Assembly (NCBI RefSeq): GCF_036227205.1
Contig: NZ_CP109442.1
Coordinates: forward strand, 6,572,001 to 6,636,000
Direction of reading: 5' to 3'
Length of the DNA stretch: 64,000 bases
Source: Amycolatopsis sp. NBC_01480
GTDB taxonomy: Bacteria > Actinomycetota > Actinomycetes > Mycobacteriales > Pseudonocardiaceae
Shown: piece after piece, positions 37,776 to 46,321 of the stretch
How the letters are laid out: each line of letters opens with the position of its first letter
Numbering within the stretch: the stretch's first letter is position 1
The notes under the pieces: model-generated
Seen by the model: the letters and a program-made list of their open reading frames with translations, nothing else
Databases searched by the model: none
What the model was told of the DNA's origin: nothing
Program-made: the position numbers and the translations under genes

Positions 37776-38171
37776 TCAGCGCTGCCGGTCGTGGCGGTGC
37801 TGGGCGGCGACGACGTCGATCGTGTGCTGCCGGATCCAGCCCAGGAACTGTTCCAGCGACTTGGTGAGGCCCTGGCCGAGCGACGTGAGCTCGTAACTGA
37901 CCCGCGGCGGCGTGGTGTGCTCGACCGTGCGCTCGACCAGGCCGTCCCGCACCAGGGTGCGCAGCGTTTGCGACAGCATCTTCTCGCTGATCCCACCGAT
38001 GGTCGCGTGCAATTCGGAAAAGCGCTGTGGCTCCTCGCCCAGCGCCGCCAGGATCAACATGCCCCAGCGTCCGGTGATGTGGTCGAGGACCTCGCGCGCC
38101 GGGCACTCGCTGTTGAACGCGTCACTCAAGCCCTGCCAGGCATTACGCCCGGCCTGCGAACCTACCTCCAC
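37776..38171 (-). CDS. HxlR-family transcriptional regulator
   Basis: A 131-residue winged-helix regulator. It has the family start CPAREVLDHITGRWGMLIL with Cys23 (redox-sensing in some relatives), the recognition region FSELHATIGGISEKMLSQTLRTLV, wing ERTVEHTTPPRVSYELT and a C-terminal dimerisation helix. It is divergent from the NmrA-like gene at 38234 with only 62 bases between them, containing strong inverted repeats, so it likely controls that gene and itself. The GTG start at 38171 is the only convenient start. Confidence 0.9.
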   Translation of the reverse strand: MEVGSQAGRNAWQGLSDAFNSECPAREVLDHITGRWGMLILAALGEEPQRFSELHATIGGISEKMLSQTLRTLVRDGLVERTVEHTTPPRVSYELTSLGQGLTKSLEQFLGWIRQHTIDVVAAQHRHDRQR

Positions 38172-38175
38172 ATTC

Positions 38176-38216
38176 GGAGCTTACCCGAAGGTAGGTACTT
38201 ACGGCGAGTAAGCTCC
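38176..38216. promoter_or_regulatory. Candidate HxlR operator region
   Basis: Nested dyads between the divergent genes: outer GGAGCTTAC (38176-38184) with GTAAGCTCC (38208-38216), and inner CTTAC-N5-GTAAG (38198-38212). The repeated CTTAC/GTAAG half-sites fit dimer binding. Confidence 0.6.
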
Positions 38217-38233
38217 ACGAATACGCTCCAGCC

Positions 38234-39073
38234 ATGGTCACAGTGGTGTTCGGAGCCCGCGGCAATGTCGGTCGCCATGTCGCGGCGGGGTTGAGTTCGG
38301 CGGGGGAGAAGATGCGGCTGACGAGCCGGGAGCCGCTCCCCGCGGGCTTCCCGCCGGGAGCGGAAGTCGTCACGGCCGATCTGGAGAAACCCGAAACCCT
38401 GCCCGCCGCCCTCGACGGCGCGCAGCGCGTTTTCCTTTACGCCAAGCCGGAAGGCATCGACGGTTTCGTGACGGCGGCCGAATCCGCCGGCGTCCGGCAC
38501 GTGGTGCTGCTGTCGTCCGGCGCGGTCCTGCACCCGGACGCCGCGCGCAACCCGATCGCCCAGGCCCACCTCGCGGTCGAGTCCGCCCTGGAGAATTCGA
38601 GCCTGGCCTGGACCTTCATCCGGCCGGGCATGTTCGCCACCAACACCCTGTGGTGGTGGCGGAATCCGATCCGCGACGAGGGCGTCGTCCGGCTGCCCTA
38701 CCCGGACTCGCAGACCGCGCCCATTCACGAAAAGGACCTGGCGGCGCTCGCGGTGACCGCGTTGACCCAGCCAGGCCACGACGGCCAGGCCTATCCCGTG
38801 TGGGGGCCCGAGGCGCTGTCCCTCCGGGAGCAAGTACGGCACATCGCTGCGGCCGTCGGACGCGAGATCCCCCTCGAGACGATCTCGGTCGAGCAGGCCC
38901 GCGTTGAGCTCGGCAAGACCATGCCGCCCATCGGGGTCGACGCGATTTTGGCCGCCTGGCAGGCCGGAACCACCGCGCCGCCACGGGTGTCGACCGTCGT
39001 CGCGGACGTCACCGGCCGTCCGGCGCACACGTTCGCGCAGTGGGCCGAAGACCACGCGGACGACTTCCGCTGA
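38234..39073 (+). CDS. NmrA/SDR-a5-type NAD(P)-binding protein
   Basis: 279-residue atypical short-chain dehydrogenase. The N-terminal MVTVVFGARGNVGRHVAAGL (GxxGxxG variant) binds the dinucleotide. LSSGAV, FIRPGMFATN and HEKDLAALAV follow the pattern of NmrA or NAD(P)H-azoreductase-like proteins. The usual YxxxK is not obvious, so it may be a redox sensor or a quinone reductase-like enzyme. The divergent HxlR regulator supports a stress or electrophile-response role (inference). Confidence 0.85.
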   Translation: MVTVVFGARGNVGRHVAAGLSSAGEKMRLTSREPLPAGFPPGAEVVTADLEKPETLPAALDGAQRVFLYAKPEGIDGFVTAAESAGVRHVVLLSSGAVLHPDAARNPIAQAHLAVESALENSSLAWTFIRPGMFATNTLWWWRNPIRDEGVVRLPYPDSQTAPIHEKDLAALAVTALTQPGHDGQAYPVWGPEALSLREQVRHIAAAVGREIPLETISVEQARVELGKTMPPIGVDAILAAWQAGTTAPPRVSTVVADVTGRPAHTFAQWAEDHADDFR

Positions 39074-39077
39074 GGGT

Positions 39078-39971
39078 TCAGCCGAGTTCCTGGGGGTGCA
39101 GCACGATGCGCCCGTGGGCCTTGCGGTCGGCCAGAGCGTGGTAGGCGTCGCGCACGGCGGTGAGCGGATACGTTGCGGCGATAGGGATGTACAGGTCACC
39201 GGCGGCGGCGAGGGCGGCCAGTTCGGCCAGCGCCGGGAGACCGCCGGCGTCAGTCGTTCCGAGAGCTTTGACGCCTTTCTCTTTCGCAGCGCGGTAATCG
39301 ACGACGGTGTTGATGCGGTCGGCCGGAACGCCGAGCTTGATGGCGAGGTCGAGATAGCCGCCGCCGACGGTGTCGATGAAGGCGTCGACTCGATCGGCCG
39401 TGGCGCGGATCCGTTCCAGTTCGCCGTCGCCGTACCGGACCGGCTCGATGCCGTGGTGCCGGAGCAGGTCGGCATGCGCGTCGCTGGTCAGGCCGATCAC
39501 CGTTGCCCCGGCGCGAAGCGCGAGCTGCGCGGCGGTGAACCCGACACCGCCCGACGCGCCCGAGATCACGACGGTCTCGCCCGGCCGCGGTTCAACCGCC
39601 CGGATGGCGCCGAGGCCCGCCATCGGTGTGGTGTGGAGCGAACCCGCGACGTCCCAGGGGAGGGCCGGCGGCTTGCGCACCAGCTGGGCCGCGGGGATGG
39701 CGACGAACTGGGCGTGGGCGGCCCAGCTCTGCAGCCGCCCCAGCACAGCGTCGCCGACGGTGAAGCCAAGCGCGCCGACCGCCACGACTTCACCGGCGAG
39801 ATCGCGGCCCGGCGTGTACGAACTGCCGTGCAGCGCCGATAGCGCCCCGGGGTTGAGCGCCCCGGCTTCGACTCGGACGACCACCTCGCCCGGGCCGGCC
39901 ACGGGCTCGGGGACGTCCGCGAGGTAAATCCCGTCGATGCCCGAAAAACGGTCATAACGCACGGCTTTCAT
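39078..39971 (-). CDS. NADP-dependent MDR oxidoreductase (quinone reductase-like)
   Basis: 297 residues: GroES-like N-terminus (GEVVVRVEAGALNPGALSAL, then GRDLAGEVVAVG) and Rossmann domain (ETVVISGASGGVGFTAAQLA, GATVIGLTSD). It lacks zinc ligands. GGGAGAG precedes the ATG at 39971. It converges on the NmrA-like gene with a 4-base gap. The frame continues upstream to 40232 but without conserved sequence. Confidence 0.88.
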   Translation of the reverse strand: MKAVRYDRFSGIDGIYLADVPEPVAGPGEVVVRVEAGALNPGALSALHGSSYTPGRDLAGEVVAVGALGFTVGDAVLGRLQSWAAHAQFVAIPAAQLVRKPPALPWDVAGSLHTTPMAGLGAIRAVEPRPGETVVISGASGGVGFTAAQLALRAGATVIGLTSDAHADLLRHHGIEPVRYGDGELERIRATADRVDAFIDTVGGGYLDLAIKLGVPADRINTVVDYRAAKEKGVKALGTTDAGGLPALAELAALAAAGDLYIPIAATYPLTAVRDAYHALADRKAHGRIVLHPQELG

Positions 39972-40116
39972 CAGGGCTCTCCCGGTCTGTGAGCGGACGC
40001 ACTTACGAAACGCTACTGTGTCGTATCGAAAGTACCCCGGTTCGATCCGACCGGCAAGCCGGGGCTTTCCGCCGAAGCGGTCCGCCCGCACCTCCCGACG
40101 CCATAAGGTGTCCGGC

Positions 40117-40788
40117 ATGTACGTGACGCCGCCGACCCCGAACCAACCCCGCCCGGCTGCCGGACCGCCTTGGTGGCTCGTCATCGGGCCCGGGCTCGCC
40201 GCGCTGATCGGCCTGTTCCTGCTCACCGTCATCTACCGCTTCGACGGCCATTCGCTGCTGCAGCGCGAACTGCACCTGTCGACCCAATCGCTGTTGCTGA
40301 GCGGTTTCGTCGGCTACCTCGTCGCGGCCGTGCTGGCCCTCCCGGCCGGTCTGCTGCTCGGCGGGCGCTTCCCGACGTCGGTGACCGTGCCCGCGCTCGG
40401 CCTGATGCTCATCGGCGCGCTGCTGGTCGCGTTCACCCCCAACGTCGCCCTGCTCCTGATCGGGCGAGTGCTCGACGGATTCGGCACGGGTGCGGCCGTC
40501 GGCGCGACCGCCGCACTGACCCGGCGGCTCCGCAGCGGTCGCGGTGCCACGGCCGGGGTGACGGCGGGCCTCGGCGTCCTGGCCTTGGTGATCGCGCCGT
40601 TCCTCGGCGCGCTGATCTCGGACAGCACCAGCTTCCGCCTGATGTACCTGATCGGCGCGGTGTTCGTGTTCCTCGCGCTCATCGTCGCCGCGGTTCTCGG
40701 CATCGTCGCGATGGTGTCGGCGAAGCCAAAGGTCCAGCCGATGCCGTACGGCATGCCGTACCCGCCGCAGGGTCCGCCGTACGCCTGA
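40117..40788 (+). CDS. Half-size MFS-like membrane protein
   Basis: 223 residues with a Pro-rich cytoplasmic start (MYVTPPTPNQPRP), about six hydrophobic segments (WLVIGPGLAALIGLFLLTVI, LLLSGFVGYLVAAVLALPAG, VPALGLMLIGALLVAFTP, LLIGRVLDGFGTGAAVGATA, GLGVLALVIAPFLGALI, LMYLIGAVFVFLALIVAAVL) and a Pro/Gly/Tyr tail. The RVLDGFGTGAAVGATAAL stretch resembles MFS helix 4-5, but the protein is only half a transporter. It could dimerise or be a remnant that kept one bundle; no second half follows. Substrate unknown. Confidence 0.72.
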   Translation: MYVTPPTPNQPRPAAGPPWWLVIGPGLAALIGLFLLTVIYRFDGHSLLQRELHLSTQSLLLSGFVGYLVAAVLALPAGLLLGGRFPTSVTVPALGLMLIGALLVAFTPNVALLLIGRVLDGFGTGAAVGATAALTRRLRSGRGATAGVTAGLGVLALVIAPFLGALISDSTSFRLMYLIGAVFVFLALIVAAVLGIVAMVSAKPKVQPMPYGMPYPPQGPPYA

Positions 40789-40825
40789 CGCCTTCTCCGT
40801 GATGGCGTCCGGTAGGAAGGACCGC

Positions 40826-41584
40826 ATGGCTGGACGTCTGGCGGGCAAGGTCGTGGTGGTGACCGGGGGCTCTTCCGGGATCGGCAGGGCGATCGCGGAG
40901 CGGGTCGTGGCCGAGGGGGCCGCGGTGGTGATCGGGGCGCGCCGGGAGGGCACCGGCGAGGCCGTGGCGGCAGGGCTCCGCGCGGGCGGGGCGAAGGCGG
41001 TCTTCGTGCCGACGGATGTCACCGTCGAGGCTGACGTGGCGGCGCTGGTCGCCGCGGCCGTCACGGAGTTCGGCCGGCTGGACGGCGCGGTCAACAACGC
41101 GGGCACGGTCACCGCGTCCGGGCCCGTGGACGGGATCGGCGCGGCGGACTGGGCCGCCGACCTGGACAGCAACCTGACCTCGGTGTTCTACGGCCTGAAG
41201 CATCAGGTTCCGGCGATCCGGGCGGCCGGCGGCGGGGCGATCGTCAACAATGCCTCGATCGCCGCCAGCATCGGCATCCCGGGGATGTCGGCGTATGTGG
41301 CGGCGAAACACGGCGTCCTCGGGCTGACCCGGTCGGTCGCGCTGGAGTGCGCCGGCGACGGGGTGCGGGTCAACGCCTTGGTCACCGGAAACGTGGACAC
41401 CCCGCTGTACCGGGGCCTGCTCGGCGCCGGGCCCGACGACGACCTCGGCGCCGCGCCGAACCCGACCAAACGCGCCGCCGATCCCGGCGAGGTCGCCGCC
41501 TTCGCCGCGTTCCTGCTGAGCGACGAAGCGAGGTTCATCACCGGCGCGGCCCTGCCGATCGACGGCGGCGCCACCGCGCAGTGA
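40826..41584 (+). CDS. Short-chain dehydrogenase/reductase
   Basis: 252-residue classical SDR: TGGSSGIGRAIA cofactor loop, Asp-Val at PTDVT, NNAGTV, catalytic Ser in NNASIAAS, and YVAAKHGVLGLTRSVALE with the YxxxK pair. The C-terminus FITGAALPIDGGATAQ is standard. GGTAGGAAGG lies upstream of the ATG. The NAD versus NADP preference (ARREG after strand 2) leans to NADP. Substrate not predictable. Confidence 0.92.
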   Translation: MAGRLAGKVVVVTGGSSGIGRAIAERVVAEGAAVVIGARREGTGEAVAAGLRAGGAKAVFVPTDVTVEADVAALVAAAVTEFGRLDGAVNNAGTVTASGPVDGIGAADWAADLDSNLTSVFYGLKHQVPAIRAAGGGAIVNNASIAASIGIPGMSAYVAAKHGVLGLTRSVALECAGDGVRVNALVTGNVDTPLYRGLLGAGPDDDLGAAPNPTKRAADPGEVAAFAAFLLSDEARFITGAALPIDGGATAQ

Positions 41585-41728
41585 CGTCCGCCGGACTCGT
41601 TGTGCACCACCATCCGACGCCGAACTCCTGCACCGTCCACTCCGGACGCTTGTGCGTCGGGTGGCACTGGCAGTCCTAGGAAAACCGGTCGACTGGCTGT
41701 GGCCAGGCCGTTCTTCCAGGCTGGAGCC

Positions 41729-42646
41729 ATGACCGAATCTGGAACCGTCCTCATCACCGGCCCGACCCGCAATCTGGGCCGCCACGCCGTGCTGGCCATG
41801 GCCGGCCGTCCGGAGGGGCAGCGGCCGGACCTGCTGCTCGTCGGCCGGGCCGGGCGAGATCTGACCGCGGTCGCGGGCGAGGCCCATGCGCTCGGCGCCC
41901 GCGTCCGCGAGATCGGCTGCGACCTGTCCAGCCTGGCCGACGTCCGGGCGGCCGCGGCCACCGTGCGCGGTCTGCTCGCCGACGGCGCCGTCCGTCCGCT
42001 GCGCGCGCTGGTCGCGAACGCCGGCACCATGTCGGCCGATACCCAGCACGCCTCGGCCGACGGCTACGAGCTGACCTTCGCCGTCAACTACCTCGCCCAC
42101 GCCGAGCTGATCGCCGGTCTGCTCGGCTCGTTCACCGCCCCGGCGCGGGTCGTGCTGATCGGCTCGAACACCTACCACGCCAACTTCTGGCGCAAGCTGC
42201 TGCACGTGCCCGCGGCCGAGTGGGCCGACCCCGTCGAGCTGGCCCGCCCGGGGAGTGGCGGCCCCGGCGTCGCCTATTCCAACGCGAAGCTGGCGATCCT
42301 CTACTACGCCCACGAGTTGCAGCGCCGAGCCGGCGCGGGCGTCAACGTCTCGGTGTTCGAACCGGGCTGGATGCCCGGCACCGCGCTGGGCCGCGGCGCC
42401 CCCGCGGCGTTCCAGGCGGTGGGCCGCGCGCTGGGCCGCCTTCCCGGCGTCTCGACGCCCCAGCGTTCAGGGCCGCTGTTGGCCGCGATGGCTCTCGACG
42501 ACCAGTGGGCAGATCTGCGTGACGGTGCGTTCGTGCTCAAGACCAAGCTGACGGAGGTGCAGCCGATCGCCCACGACCGTGACCGCGAGCGCCGCCTGTG
42601 GGAGGCGACCGCTGAGCTGTTGGAACGTGCGGGCGCGTCACGTTAG
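41729..42646 (+). CDS. SDR-family protein (protochlorophyllide reductase-like)
   Basis: 305 residues: TGPTRNLGRHAV in place of the usual TGxxxGIG, CDLSSLADV, ANAG, then GSNTY and AYSNAKLAILYYAHEL with the YxxxK pair, and a long C-terminal region (FEPGWMPGTALGRGAPAAF). This is the retinol dehydrogenase / protochlorophyllide reductase-like subgroup. CTGGAG precedes the ATG. It is likely independent of the preceding SDR (145-base gap). Confidence 0.85.
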   Translation: MTESGTVLITGPTRNLGRHAVLAMAGRPEGQRPDLLLVGRAGRDLTAVAGEAHALGARVREIGCDLSSLADVRAAAATVRGLLADGAVRPLRALVANAGTMSADTQHASADGYELTFAVNYLAHAELIAGLLGSFTAPARVVLIGSNTYHANFWRKLLHVPAAEWADPVELARPGSGGPGVAYSNAKLAILYYAHELQRRAGAGVNVSVFEPGWMPGTALGRGAPAAFQAVGRALGRLPGVSTPQRSGPLLAAMALDDQWADLRDGAFVLKTKLTEVQPIAHDRDRERRLWEATAELLERAGASR

Positions 42647-42915
42647 CGCGCACCGGCCGTGGCGCTGTTCGCCTGCGGGCCGGCAAAGCACCGGAACACG
42701 TTCTCCCGGCGGGATACTTGGGCCGCCGTTGGTCAGGATCTGCCGCTGCGGGAGGCATCGCCAGGAGTCAGTGCCCCCGGCCGAGTGCTGCGCCGCCAGC
42801 CGGCGCGCGTGTGCGCGGATGCGGTCGCGGTCCTCGGGGAAGACGCTGTCCCATTCCTCGTTCAAGTCGAACCACCTCGGTCGCTGATGTGCGGGCGGCC
42901 TTTTAGACTCTGGCC

Positions 42916-43782
42916 ATGGACCCGACACCAGCGGCACGTCTCCATGTCGGCTGTGCGATGTGGACGCACAAGGCGTGGAACGGGCGGTTCCTGCCGCAGG
43001 TGTTGCCGGCCAAGGAACGGCTGCGGGCCTACGCCGGTTGGTGCAACGCGGTCGAGGGCAACACGACGTTCTACGCGACGCCGGCCCGGGACACCGTCGA
43101 GACTTGGGCGCAGCAGACGGATCCCGGTTTCCGGTTCGTGGTCAAGCTGCCCAAAGTTGTCACGCATGAGCGGCGGTTCGTCGGGGTCGAGGCCGAGATG
43201 CGGGCGTTCCTGGACGCGATCGAGCCGCTCGGTGAACGGGCGGTGCTGTGGTGCCAGCTGCCTGCCTCGTTCGGGCCGTCGGAAGTTGATGCGCTCGGCC
43301 GGTTTCTGCGCCGGCTTCCGGCCGGGCGGCGGCGCGCGGTGGAGGTGCGTCATCCCGGGTTCTTCACCGAAGCCGGGGCGACGTCGTTGCTGGAAGGGGC
43401 GCTCGTCTCCGCGGACGCCGAGTGGGTGCCGTTCGACACCGAGGTTTTCTTCCAGTGCCCGCCGGTCAGCGAGGCCGAACAGGAGGCCTGGGCCAAAAAA
43501 CCGCGGCTGCCACGGCGGACGCGGGCGCTGACCGACCGGCCGATCGTCCGCTACCTGGGCCGGGATTCGGTCGAGGAGACGGTCGAGGGGTGGCGGCCGT
43601 GGACCGCGGTGGTCGCCGGGTGGCTGCGCGAGGGGCGGTCGCCGACGGTTTTCCTGCACACCCCCGACAACAACGACGCGCCGGCGCTCGCCCGCCGCTT
43701 CCACGACGACGTGCGGGCGCTGGTGCCGGGCCTTGACGCGCTGCCTGAACCGGAGCCGGTCGAGCCTGCGACGCTGTTCTGA
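42916..43782 (+). CDS. DUF72 (YecE-like) family protein
   Basis: 288 residues of a TIM-barrel-like family with unknown biochemical role. Seen are VGCAMWTHKAWNGRFLP, NAVEGNTTFYATP, FRFVVKLPKVVTHERR, VLWCQLPASFGP, AVEVRHPGFF and VFLHTPDNNDAPALARRF, the last close to the family's conserved HTPDN end. It is transcribed alone. Assignment to the family is sure; function is not. Confidence 0.9.
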   Translation: MDPTPAARLHVGCAMWTHKAWNGRFLPQVLPAKERLRAYAGWCNAVEGNTTFYATPARDTVETWAQQTDPGFRFVVKLPKVVTHERRFVGVEAEMRAFLDAIEPLGERAVLWCQLPASFGPSEVDALGRFLRRLPAGRRRAVEVRHPGFFTEAGATSLLEGALVSADAEWVPFDTEVFFQCPPVSEAEQEAWAKKPRLPRRTRALTDRPIVRYLGRDSVEETVEGWRPWTAVVAGWLREGRSPTVFLHTPDNNDAPALARRFHDDVRALVPGLDALPEPEPVEPATLF

Positions 43783-43815
43783 GCGACGCGGTGAGGAAGA
43801 CCCGCGGCCCAACGG

Positions 43816-44280
43816 TCACTGAGTCGACTGGGCCAGCGCGACGATGATCCCGGCCGGCCCGCGCAGGTAAACGAGCCGGTAGCTGTTCTCGTACTGCACC
43901 AAATCGCCGACGAGTTCGGCGCCGTGCGGCCGCAGACGCTCCAGCACGTCGTCGATGTCTTCGACCGCGAACATGATCCGGTGCGCGCCCAGGGTGTTCG
44001 GCGGCGCGCTCGGGTCGACGTCCCGGCTGGACGGGGTGACGTACTTGGTCAGCTCGAGCCGTCCGTGGCCGTCCGGGGTGCGCATCATCGCGATGTCCGA
44101 GCGGACTCCTTCGAGCCCGACCAGGCGGTCCACGGTGCCGCCCTCGACGGTCGCCTCGCCTTCCAGCTCCAGGCCGAGCGCGGCGAAAAACGCCTTGGCG
44201 GCCTCGAGATCGTCGACGACGATGGCGATGTTGTCCAGCCGCTGGATCGCCCCGTGGGCTCGCTTGCCGGTGCCGGTCAT
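43816..44280 (-). CDS. VOC (glyoxalase/bleomycin resistance) family protein
   Basis: 154 residues with two beta-alpha-beta-beta-beta modules: RLDNIAIVVDDLEAAKAFFA, RIMFAVEDIDDVLERL and VYLRGPAGIIVALAQ. Metal-site positions are partly conserved (Glu in GRLELTKYV), His less clear. AAGGAA lies before the ATG. It follows the PPOX-family gene by 11 bases in an operon with cysteine dioxygenase. Confidence 0.86.
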   Translation of the reverse strand: MTGTGKRAHGAIQRLDNIAIVVDDLEAAKAFFAALGLELEGEATVEGGTVDRLVGLEGVRSDIAMMRTPDGHGRLELTKYVTPSSRDVDPSAPPNTLGAHRIMFAVEDIDDVLERLRPHGAELVGDLVQYENSYRLVYLRGPAGIIVALAQSTQ

Positions 44281-44291
44281 GATGATTCCTT

Positions 44292-44798
44292 TCAGGACAG
44301 ACGCGCGGTCTGACGGTCTTTCTGACGCTGCATGAGTTCCTCGATGGCGGTGGGCAGCGTGGTCTCGAAGTCGATCAGCTTGACCCAGGTCGGCTTCACC
44401 ACGACGCGGACCATGCCGTCGTACAACGATTTCACGCCTTCCTCCCACTCGGCCCGCTGCTCGGGCGTCATCTCGTACGTGCCGTTCCACTGGAGGTACT
44501 CGTCCGGGATGCCGTCGACGACGTCCAGCTCGGCCCGGCCGCGGATGAGCAGTACCTTCGGCGGGTGCGACTCGGTGTCGATCGTCAGCGCGACCGCGGG
44601 ATTCCGCCGCAGTGCCGGGATCTTCCGCGCGTTCGTCGCGGTGCACATGACGATTTCCGTGCCGTTCCAGACAATGCCGATCGGGATCGACCGCGGCGTG
44701 CCGTCCAGCGCGACGAAGGCCAGCCGGGCCAAGTCGCGGGCCAGCAGTTCCTGGCTGAGCGGGCGGTTCAGCACCTCGTCGATGGCGGGCTGGTCCAT
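44292..44798 (-). CDS. Pyridoxamine 5'-phosphate oxidase-family (flavin/F420-binding fold) protein
   Basis: 168 residues of the split beta-barrel fold: LARLAFVALDGTPRSIPIGI, EIVMCTATNARKIPALRRNP, ALTIDTE and LLIRGRAELDVV. In actinobacteria many such proteins bind F420 or FMN. GAGGAGAA gives a strong ribosome site. It is the middle gene of a three-gene set (cysteine dioxygenase, this gene, VOC protein) with gaps of 8 and 11 bases. Confidence 0.84.
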   Translation of the reverse strand: MDQPAIDEVLNRPLSQELLARDLARLAFVALDGTPRSIPIGIVWNGTEIVMCTATNARKIPALRRNPAVALTIDTESHPPKVLLIRGRAELDVVDGIPDEYLQWNGTYEMTPEQRAEWEEGVKSLYDGMVRVVVKPTWVKLIDFETTLPTAIEELMQRQKDRQTARLS

Positions 44799-44806
44799 GG
44801 TTCTCC

Positions 44807-45307
44807 TCAGTTGTAGTAACGACGGGCGCTGGACCCGACGCGGGAGATATCGGTGCCGTACACGTGCAAGCTGATGGCGGTCTCGGCGCCGACGTTGCGG
44901 ATGCGGTGGATGTCGCCGGGCGGCGCGAACCCGCTGACCGCGCCGGGCGGATTGCCCCGTGTGTCAACGGGATTCAGCGCGTCGTCGAACAGCTCCTCGT
45001 GCTCGTTTCCCGCCAGCACGCCGACGACGCACCAGGTGATGTGGTCGTGGATCCGGGTGGTCTGCCCGGGCCGCCAGACCAGGCCGAGGATGGAGAACGT
45101 CCCGTCGGGCTCGGTGTGCAGCAGGTGGCCGGCGACCCGGTCGGCCTGGCCGAGCCGCTGCTCGGGCGTCAGGATCTCCGGGCCGGGCAGGTGCGCGCGG
45201 AGCTGATCGGCGACCAGCTCCGCGGTGTCCGTCCAATCGGTACGCACGTCGATCGCCCGGCGCACCGCCGTGACGAGGTCGGTGAGCGTCGCCAGTGAAC
45301 GGGTCAT
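44807..45307 (-). CDS. Cysteine dioxygenase-family cupin
   Basis: Predicted to oxidise cysteine or a related thiol to the sulfinate with non-heme iron. 166 residues with the cupin iron ligands His87 and His89 (RIHDHITW) and His134 (GDIHRI). Cys93 lies four residues after His89, where mammalian enzymes carry their crosslinked Cys; many bacterial members have Gly. It is the first gene of its operon, divergent from a LysR regulator with 106 bases between. Confidence 0.86.
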   Translation of the reverse strand: MTRSLATLTDLVTAVRRAIDVRTDWTDTAELVADQLRAHLPGPEILTPEQRLGQADRVAGHLLHTEPDGTFSILGLVWRPGQTTRIHDHITWCVVGVLAGNEHEELFDDALNPVDTRGNPPGAVSGFAPPGDIHRIRNVGAETAISLHVYGTDISRVGSSARRYYN

Positions 45308-45413
45308 GGCCGCATCCTCCTTCGCCGGGCGGGCTGGTCGTGATCAGCCTCCCGCGCGTCGACCCATTCGTCCAATGACAATAGTTGGGCTGACTCATGC
45401 GTATCATCGATGC

Positions 45414-46304
45414 ATGCTGGATATCCTGCGGTTACGGGTGCTCGCGGCGATCGCCGCCCAGGGCTCGGTCACCAAGGCCGCCAAGCAGCTGAACTACTCC
45501 CAGCCCGCCGTCAGCCATCATCTGGCCCGGCTGGAGGCCGAGACCGGGGCGCGGCTCGTCCAGCGGGTCGGCCGGGGGATCCGGCTCACCCCGGAGGGGG
45601 AGCAGCTGGCCCGCCGCGCCACCGAGATCGTCGGCCGGGTCGACGCGGCCGCCGCGGAGCTGTCCGCGATGGTGGACCTGCGCACCGGCCGCGTCCGGTT
45701 GGCCGGCTTCCAGTCGGCGCTCGCCGCGCTGGTGCCGCACGCCACGGGCACCCTGCGCCGCGACCACCCCGGCATCGAACTGCACCTGATCGAGGCCCAC
45801 CCGCGCGTGGCGCTCGACCTGCTGCGCGCCGGGGATGTCGACGTCGCGGTCGTCTTCAGCTACGACGAGACGACCCCGGACGACGTCCGCGCCACGCACC
45901 TGTTCGACGACCCGATGTACCTGCTCAGCCTCGAACCCGGCCAGACACTGGCCGGAAACCGTGACGCCGCCTGGATCGCGGGCTGCGAGAACTGCCGTCG
46001 CGAATTCCTCGAGGCCTGCGAACAGGCCGGCTTCGTCCCGCCCATCGCGTACACCAGCGACGACATCATCGTCCAGCAGGCGCTGGTCGCCGCGGGCATG
46101 GGCGTGACCACCATGCCCGGCCTGGCCCTGCGCACCCACCGTGCGCCCGGCATCGAGGCCAGCGTCCTGCGCGACTTCCGGCGGCACGTCTACCTGGCCA
46201 CTTACGGCGATCCGCCGGACCCGCCCGCGACCGCGGCTTTCGTCAGCGCATTGCGTGACGCCGTCCGCCAAGTCCGGCCCGGTGAGCCGGCCCCACCGGG
46301 GTAG
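45414..46304 (+). CDS. LysR-family transcriptional regulator
   Basis: 296 residues. The N-terminal helix-turn-helix reads LRVLAAIAAQGSVTKAAKQL, NYSQPAVSHHLARLEAETGA, with the effector domain from about 90 onward (VRLAGFQSALAALVPHAT, DVDVAVVFSYDE, VAAGMGVTTMPGLAL). A small CENC pair near residue 185 is unusual and might sense redox or thiols (speculative). It is divergent from cysteine dioxygenase, so probably its regulator. The stop codon lies within the following hairpin. Confidence 0.9.
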   Translation: MLDILRLRVLAAIAAQGSVTKAAKQLNYSQPAVSHHLARLEAETGARLVQRVGRGIRLTPEGEQLARRATEIVGRVDAAAAELSAMVDLRTGRVRLAGFQSALAALVPHATGTLRRDHPGIELHLIEAHPRVALDLLRAGDVDVAVVFSYDETTPDDVRATHLFDDPMYLLSLEPGQTLAGNRDAAWIAGCENCRREFLEACEQAGFVPPIAYTSDDIIVQQALVAAGMGVTTMPGLALRTHRAPGIEASVLRDFRRHVYLATYGDPPDPPATAAFVSALRDAVRQVRPGEPAPPG

Positions 46305-46321
46305 GGGGCCGGCTCACCGGG
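46278..46321. terminator. Strong hairpin between convergent LysR and TROVE genes
   Basis: Perfect 17-base inverted repeat, 46278-46294 with 46305-46321, and a 10-base loop that holds most of the LysR stop codon (46302-46304). The TROVE stop is at 46322, so one symmetric hairpin serves both genes. No T-run. Confidence 0.75.

Noticed and set aside
42638..42937. Minus-strand 99-codon ORF between the SDR and DUF72 genes
   Set aside because: Composition is partly protein-like (LNEEWDSVFPEDRDRI), but there is no good start, ribosome site or known family; it could be a remnant.
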